This document shows positions 61,867-64,000 of a stretch of DNA of 64,000 nucleotides, one piece after another. Source of the DNA: UMGS1322 sp900550765 (GTDB lineage Bacteria; Bacillota; Clostridia; Christensenellales; QALW01); NCBI GenBank assembly GCA_958448705.1, contig CAUDEY010000007.1, positions 1-64,000 of the forward strand, read 5' to 3'. The notes beneath the pieces were generated by a model. It was not told the DNA's origin, made no database searches, and saw only the letters and a program-made list of their open reading frames with translations. The translations under genes and the position numbers were made by a program. The stretch's first letter is position 1. Each line of letters begins with the position of its first letter.

Positions 61867-62493
61867 ATGATTATACTTGAAAAAACCTCTGTTATGAATT
61901 TTGATAATGCTGTGCGTGGTGCCAGAAACCCGATGAACAGCTGGAATCGTTCTGACAGTTATCTTGATGAAAAGGGGAATTTTGTATTTGGCAGCAATGA
62001 TCTTGATTTGGCCATGCGGCTTTGCAGGGCAGGATCGGATCACCGAAAATTTTTAAGAATGATTTTTGTGTCAGTGGATATTACTGCGCCGCTCTATTGG
62101 TGGAAGGAATTTGATACCTATAAAGTAGGTACAGTGGCAAATAGCTGTTCTACAATGCATAAGCTTCATTCCAAGGCTTTTGAGCGGGCGGATTTTTCCA
62201 TGGACAAGCTTTCGGAAGCATCGCGGGAAGTTATGGATTCTCTGCTTGCTTATCTGGAAGAACTGCGGCTGCATTATCTTGAAACTAAGGATAAAAGTAC
62301 TTGGTATAATTTGATTCAGATGCTGCCTTCCAGTTATAATCAAATGCGTACGGTTACATTGAATTATGAAAATTTAAGGGGAATGTATTTTTCAAGAAAG
62401 GATCATAAGCTGGAAGAGTGGCATGTACTGTGTGATTGGATCCGGTCGCTTCCGTACGCTGAAGCTTTGATTTGCGGCAAAGAAAATGAATAG
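61867..62493 (+). CDS. Conserved protein of unknown function, possibly ThyX-like
   Basis: A 208-residue soluble protein. Conserved-looking blocks are SVMNFDNAVRGARNPMNSW, the D-L-D-L-A-M-R-L strand and HRKFLRMIFVSVDITAPLYWWKEFDTYKVGTVANS. Proteins like this occur in firmicute and phage genomes. The order of H-R-x-F-x-R, W-x-x-F-x-x-x-K/R and a Ser/Thr-rich turn recalls flavin-dependent thymidylate synthase, but the true ThyX motif RHRxxS is not there, so the link is weak. AAGGAG six bases before the ATG at 61867 fits better than the ATG at 61849. Overlaps the next gene by eight bases. Confidence 0.65.
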   Translation: MIILEKTSVMNFDNAVRGARNPMNSWNRSDSYLDEKGNFVFGSNDLDLAMRLCRAGSDHRKFLRMIFVSVDITAPLYWWKEFDTYKVGTVANSCSTMHKLHSKAFERADFSMDKLSEASREVMDSLLAYLEELRLHYLETKDKSTWYNLIQMLPSSYNQMRTVTLNYENLRGMYFSRKDHKLEEWHVLCDWIRSLPYAEALICGKENE

Positions 62494-63442
62494 TGAAGTT
62501 TTATATATCGTTGTACCTTGTTATAATGAGGAGGAGGTACTGCCGGAAACCTCCAAACGCTTGAAAGAAAAACGAAAAGCGCTTATTGAGGCGGGCGTTA
62601 TCGGCGAAAAAAGCCGGATTCTGTTTGTGGATGACGGCTCTAAGGATAAAACCTGGCTGCTTATTCAGGAATTTTGTGCAAACGACACATGTTTTTCCGG
62701 CCTGAAACTGGCCCATAACCGGGGACATCAGAATGCGCTGTTGGCCGGGCTTATGACGGCCAAAGAATATGCGGATATTGTGATTTCTATGGATGCCGAT
62801 CTGCAGGATGATATTGAGGCAATGGATGCCTTTATTGAAAAATACCATGCAGGGAATGATATCGTATACGGGGTGCGTTCTTCCAGAAAAAAAGATTCTT
62901 TTTTTAAACGAAGTACGGCTTTGGCCTATTACCGTTTTTTGCAGAAAATGGGAGTGGATATTATCTATAACCATGCCGATTACCGGCTGATGAGCAGGCG
63001 GGCGTTGGAGGCATTGGCTGATTTTAAAGAGGTCAACTTGTTTTTGCGGGGAATCGTTCCGCTGATCGGTTTTCAAACAGCAGTTGTGGAATATGAACGC
63101 AGCAGCCGCTTTGCGGGGGAAAGCAAATATCCGCTGAAAAAAATGCTGTCCTTTGCTATTGATGGCATTACTTCTTTTAGTATTAAGCCGATACGGATGA
63201 TTACTGCTTTAGGTTTTTTGATTTTTGCCTTCAGCTTGATTATGCTGATTTACAGTATTGTAATCAAAATCACCGGACATGCTGACAGTGGCTGGGCGTC
63301 TCTCATTTGTTCTATTTGGATGATTGGAGGAATTCAACTGCTTTCCTTGGGGATCATTGGAGAATATATTGGAAAAATTTATAACGAAACCAAGGCGCGT
63401 CCGCGTTATATTATTGAGGAATTTATCAATCGTGTAGAATAA
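62486..63442 (+). CDS. Family 2 glycosyltransferase (GtrB/DPM1-like)
   Basis: A 318-residue membrane-attached enzyme that moves a sugar from a nucleotide to polyprenyl phosphate. The GT-A domain has VVPCYNEEEVLPE, FVDDGSKDKTW and SMDADLQDD (metal-binding DxD), then the acceptor-side FAGESKYPLKKM block. Two C-terminal membrane helices (about 230-255 and 265-290) follow. Sugar and final acceptor, perhaps a wall glycopolymer, are unknown. Coupled to the previous gene by overlap. Confidence 0.92.
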   Translation: MNSEVLYIVVPCYNEEEVLPETSKRLKEKRKALIEAGVIGEKSRILFVDDGSKDKTWLLIQEFCANDTCFSGLKLAHNRGHQNALLAGLMTAKEYADIVISMDADLQDDIEAMDAFIEKYHAGNDIVYGVRSSRKKDSFFKRSTALAYYRFLQKMGVDIIYNHADYRLMSRRALEALADFKEVNLFLRGIVPLIGFQTAVVEYERSSRFAGESKYPLKKMLSFAIDGITSFSIKPIRMITALGFLIFAFSLIMLIYSIVIKITGHADSGWASLICSIWMIGGIQLLSLGIIGEYIGKIYNETKARPRYIIEEFINRVE

Positions 63443-63450
63443 GAGAAAGA

Positions 63451-63476
63451 GGTGCTTTTTCAAAAGCGCCTTTTTT
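63451..63476 (+). terminator. Intrinsic terminator after the glycosyltransferase gene
   Basis: GGTGCTTT and AAAGCGCC (one G-U pair) around TTCA, followed by six T. Confidence 0.85.
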
Positions 63477-63508
63477 ACAGCGGTTGGGGCAGAAAAAAGG
63501 GGGATACC

Positions 63509-64000
63509 GTGCAATATAAAAGACTGGAGGCAAAGGAAATTTACCGGGAGCGATTCGCTAACTTTATCCGCCGTCAGCCAGTTACAAAGTGCTGGCGCAA
63601 AATAGAGGGGAACTGGGTGATACGGGAAGAGCCGTTTGTTGACGATTGGTCGGAGAAGGATTATCAAACCTTGATAGCCTGCCTGAAACATACTGCGGAG
63701 AGCGGCGGCTTTGTATATGCGGCTCTTGTGGAGGGCGCAGTAAAAGGCTTTGTTTCAGTAGAGCCGGTTTTGTTTGGCAGTACGCACAAATATTTAGATT
63801 TGTCCAGTATCCATGTTTCCCAGGATATGCGCCGTCAGGGGATAGGAAAGGCTCTTTTTTGCGCAGCAAAGGAATGGGCGAAGGAACATGGCGCAGAAAA
63901 ACTGTATATTTCGGCGCACTCTGCGGTAGAAAGCCAGGCATTTTATAAAGCGATGGGGTGTATAGAGGCACAGGAATATTGTCAAAAACATGTGGAGGCA
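63509..64000 (+). CDS. GNAT family N-acetyltransferase, cut by the window end
   Basis: An open frame of 164 codons from a GTG at 63509, behind AAAAGGGGG, running off the window. The acetyl-CoA loop is IHVSQDMRRQGIGKALF (core RRQGIG, near residue 115), followed by SAVESQAFYKAMGC, both typical of GNAT enzymes. It lacks only the C-terminal end. Acceptor unknown. Confidence 0.85.
   Translation, partial: MQYKRLEAKEIYRERFANFIRRQPVTKCWRKIEGNWVIREEPFVDDWSEKDYQTLIACLKHTAESGGFVYAALVEGAVKGFVSVEPVLFGSTHKYLDLSSIHVSQDMRRQGIGKALFCAAKEWAKEHGAEKLYISAHSAVESQAFYKAMGCIEAQEYCQKHVEA

Overview
The window looks like chromosomal DNA of a member of the Clostridia (Bacillota): a low-to-middling GC, Gram-positive, probably anaerobic and probably spore-forming bacterium. 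The evidence is gene content. There is a division and cell wall (dcw) cluster with mraZ, DivIB and a single-PASTA SpoVD-like penicillin-binding protein. MurE carries the DNPR motif of the meso-diaminopimelate type. SpoVG, AddAB, a PrsA/SurA-like foldase lipoprotein, a membrane pyrophosphatase with sodium-pump signatures and a UPF0210 (PFL family) protein are also present. Ribosome binding sites are strong AGGAGG types and intrinsic terminators are abundant. No tRNA, rRNA, CRISPR array, insertion sequence or prophage was seen.

Layout. 1-13.9 kb (+): dcw cluster mraZ-rsmH-ftsL-like-spoVD/pbp2-murE-mraY-murD-ftsW-murA-divIB, a terminator, then ftsA-ftsZ; murF, murG and murC are not in it. 14-24.2 kb (+): a GNAT acetyltransferase, an EF-G-like GTPase, spoVG-glmU-pth-mfd and a peptidyl-prolyl isomerase lipoprotein. 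24.3-37.2 kb: the accessory part with frequent strand switches. It holds a Cys-rich protein behind a sigma-K-like promoter, two unknown membrane proteins, a zinc-dependent phospholipase C-like protein and several acetyltransferases. It also holds a glycan locus with an AraC regulator, a fucose/arabinose-isomerase-like protein, a GH99-like protein, a GHL6/fucosidase-like protein and a PocR-AraC regulator. 35.6-40.0 kb (-): a long gene string around the ACT-UPF0210 pair. 40.1-49.3 kb (-): HtrA protease, rpsR-ssb-rpsF, addA-addB. 49.5-58.1 kb (+): prfC, pgk-tpiA-gpmI, a DegV protein, rplM-rpsI and a hexapeptide acetyltransferase. 58.2-61.1 kb (-): ybaK, hppA and a 34-residue membrane peptide. 61.2-64 kb (+): a membrane protein, a conserved protein of unknown function, a family 2 glycosyltransferase and a GNAT gene cut by the window end.

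How the genes work together. The left third makes and places peptidoglycan: MurA starts the precursor pathway, MurD and MurE extend the stem peptide, MraY makes lipid I, SEDS/PBP polymerise and cross-link it, and FtsL/DivIB/FtsA/FtsZ position the work at the septum. GlmU supplies UDP-GlcNAc to MurA. The middle is a sugar-scavenging island plus envelope genes. The right third is translation (S6, S18, L13, S9, RF3), DNA repair (AddAB, SSB, with Mfd on the left) and lower glycolysis.

The observations most worth following are a 10-bp direct repeat at 21-bp spacing in the AraC/isomerase divergent promoter, the 34-residue membrane peptide with its own near-consensus promoter upstream of hppA, a terminator that abuts the gpmI ribosome binding site, perfect hairpins just upstream of the murA and ftsA ribosome binding sites, and the sigma-K-like promoter of the Cys-rich protein. 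None of these amounts to proof of a new system; each is stated with what would refute it.
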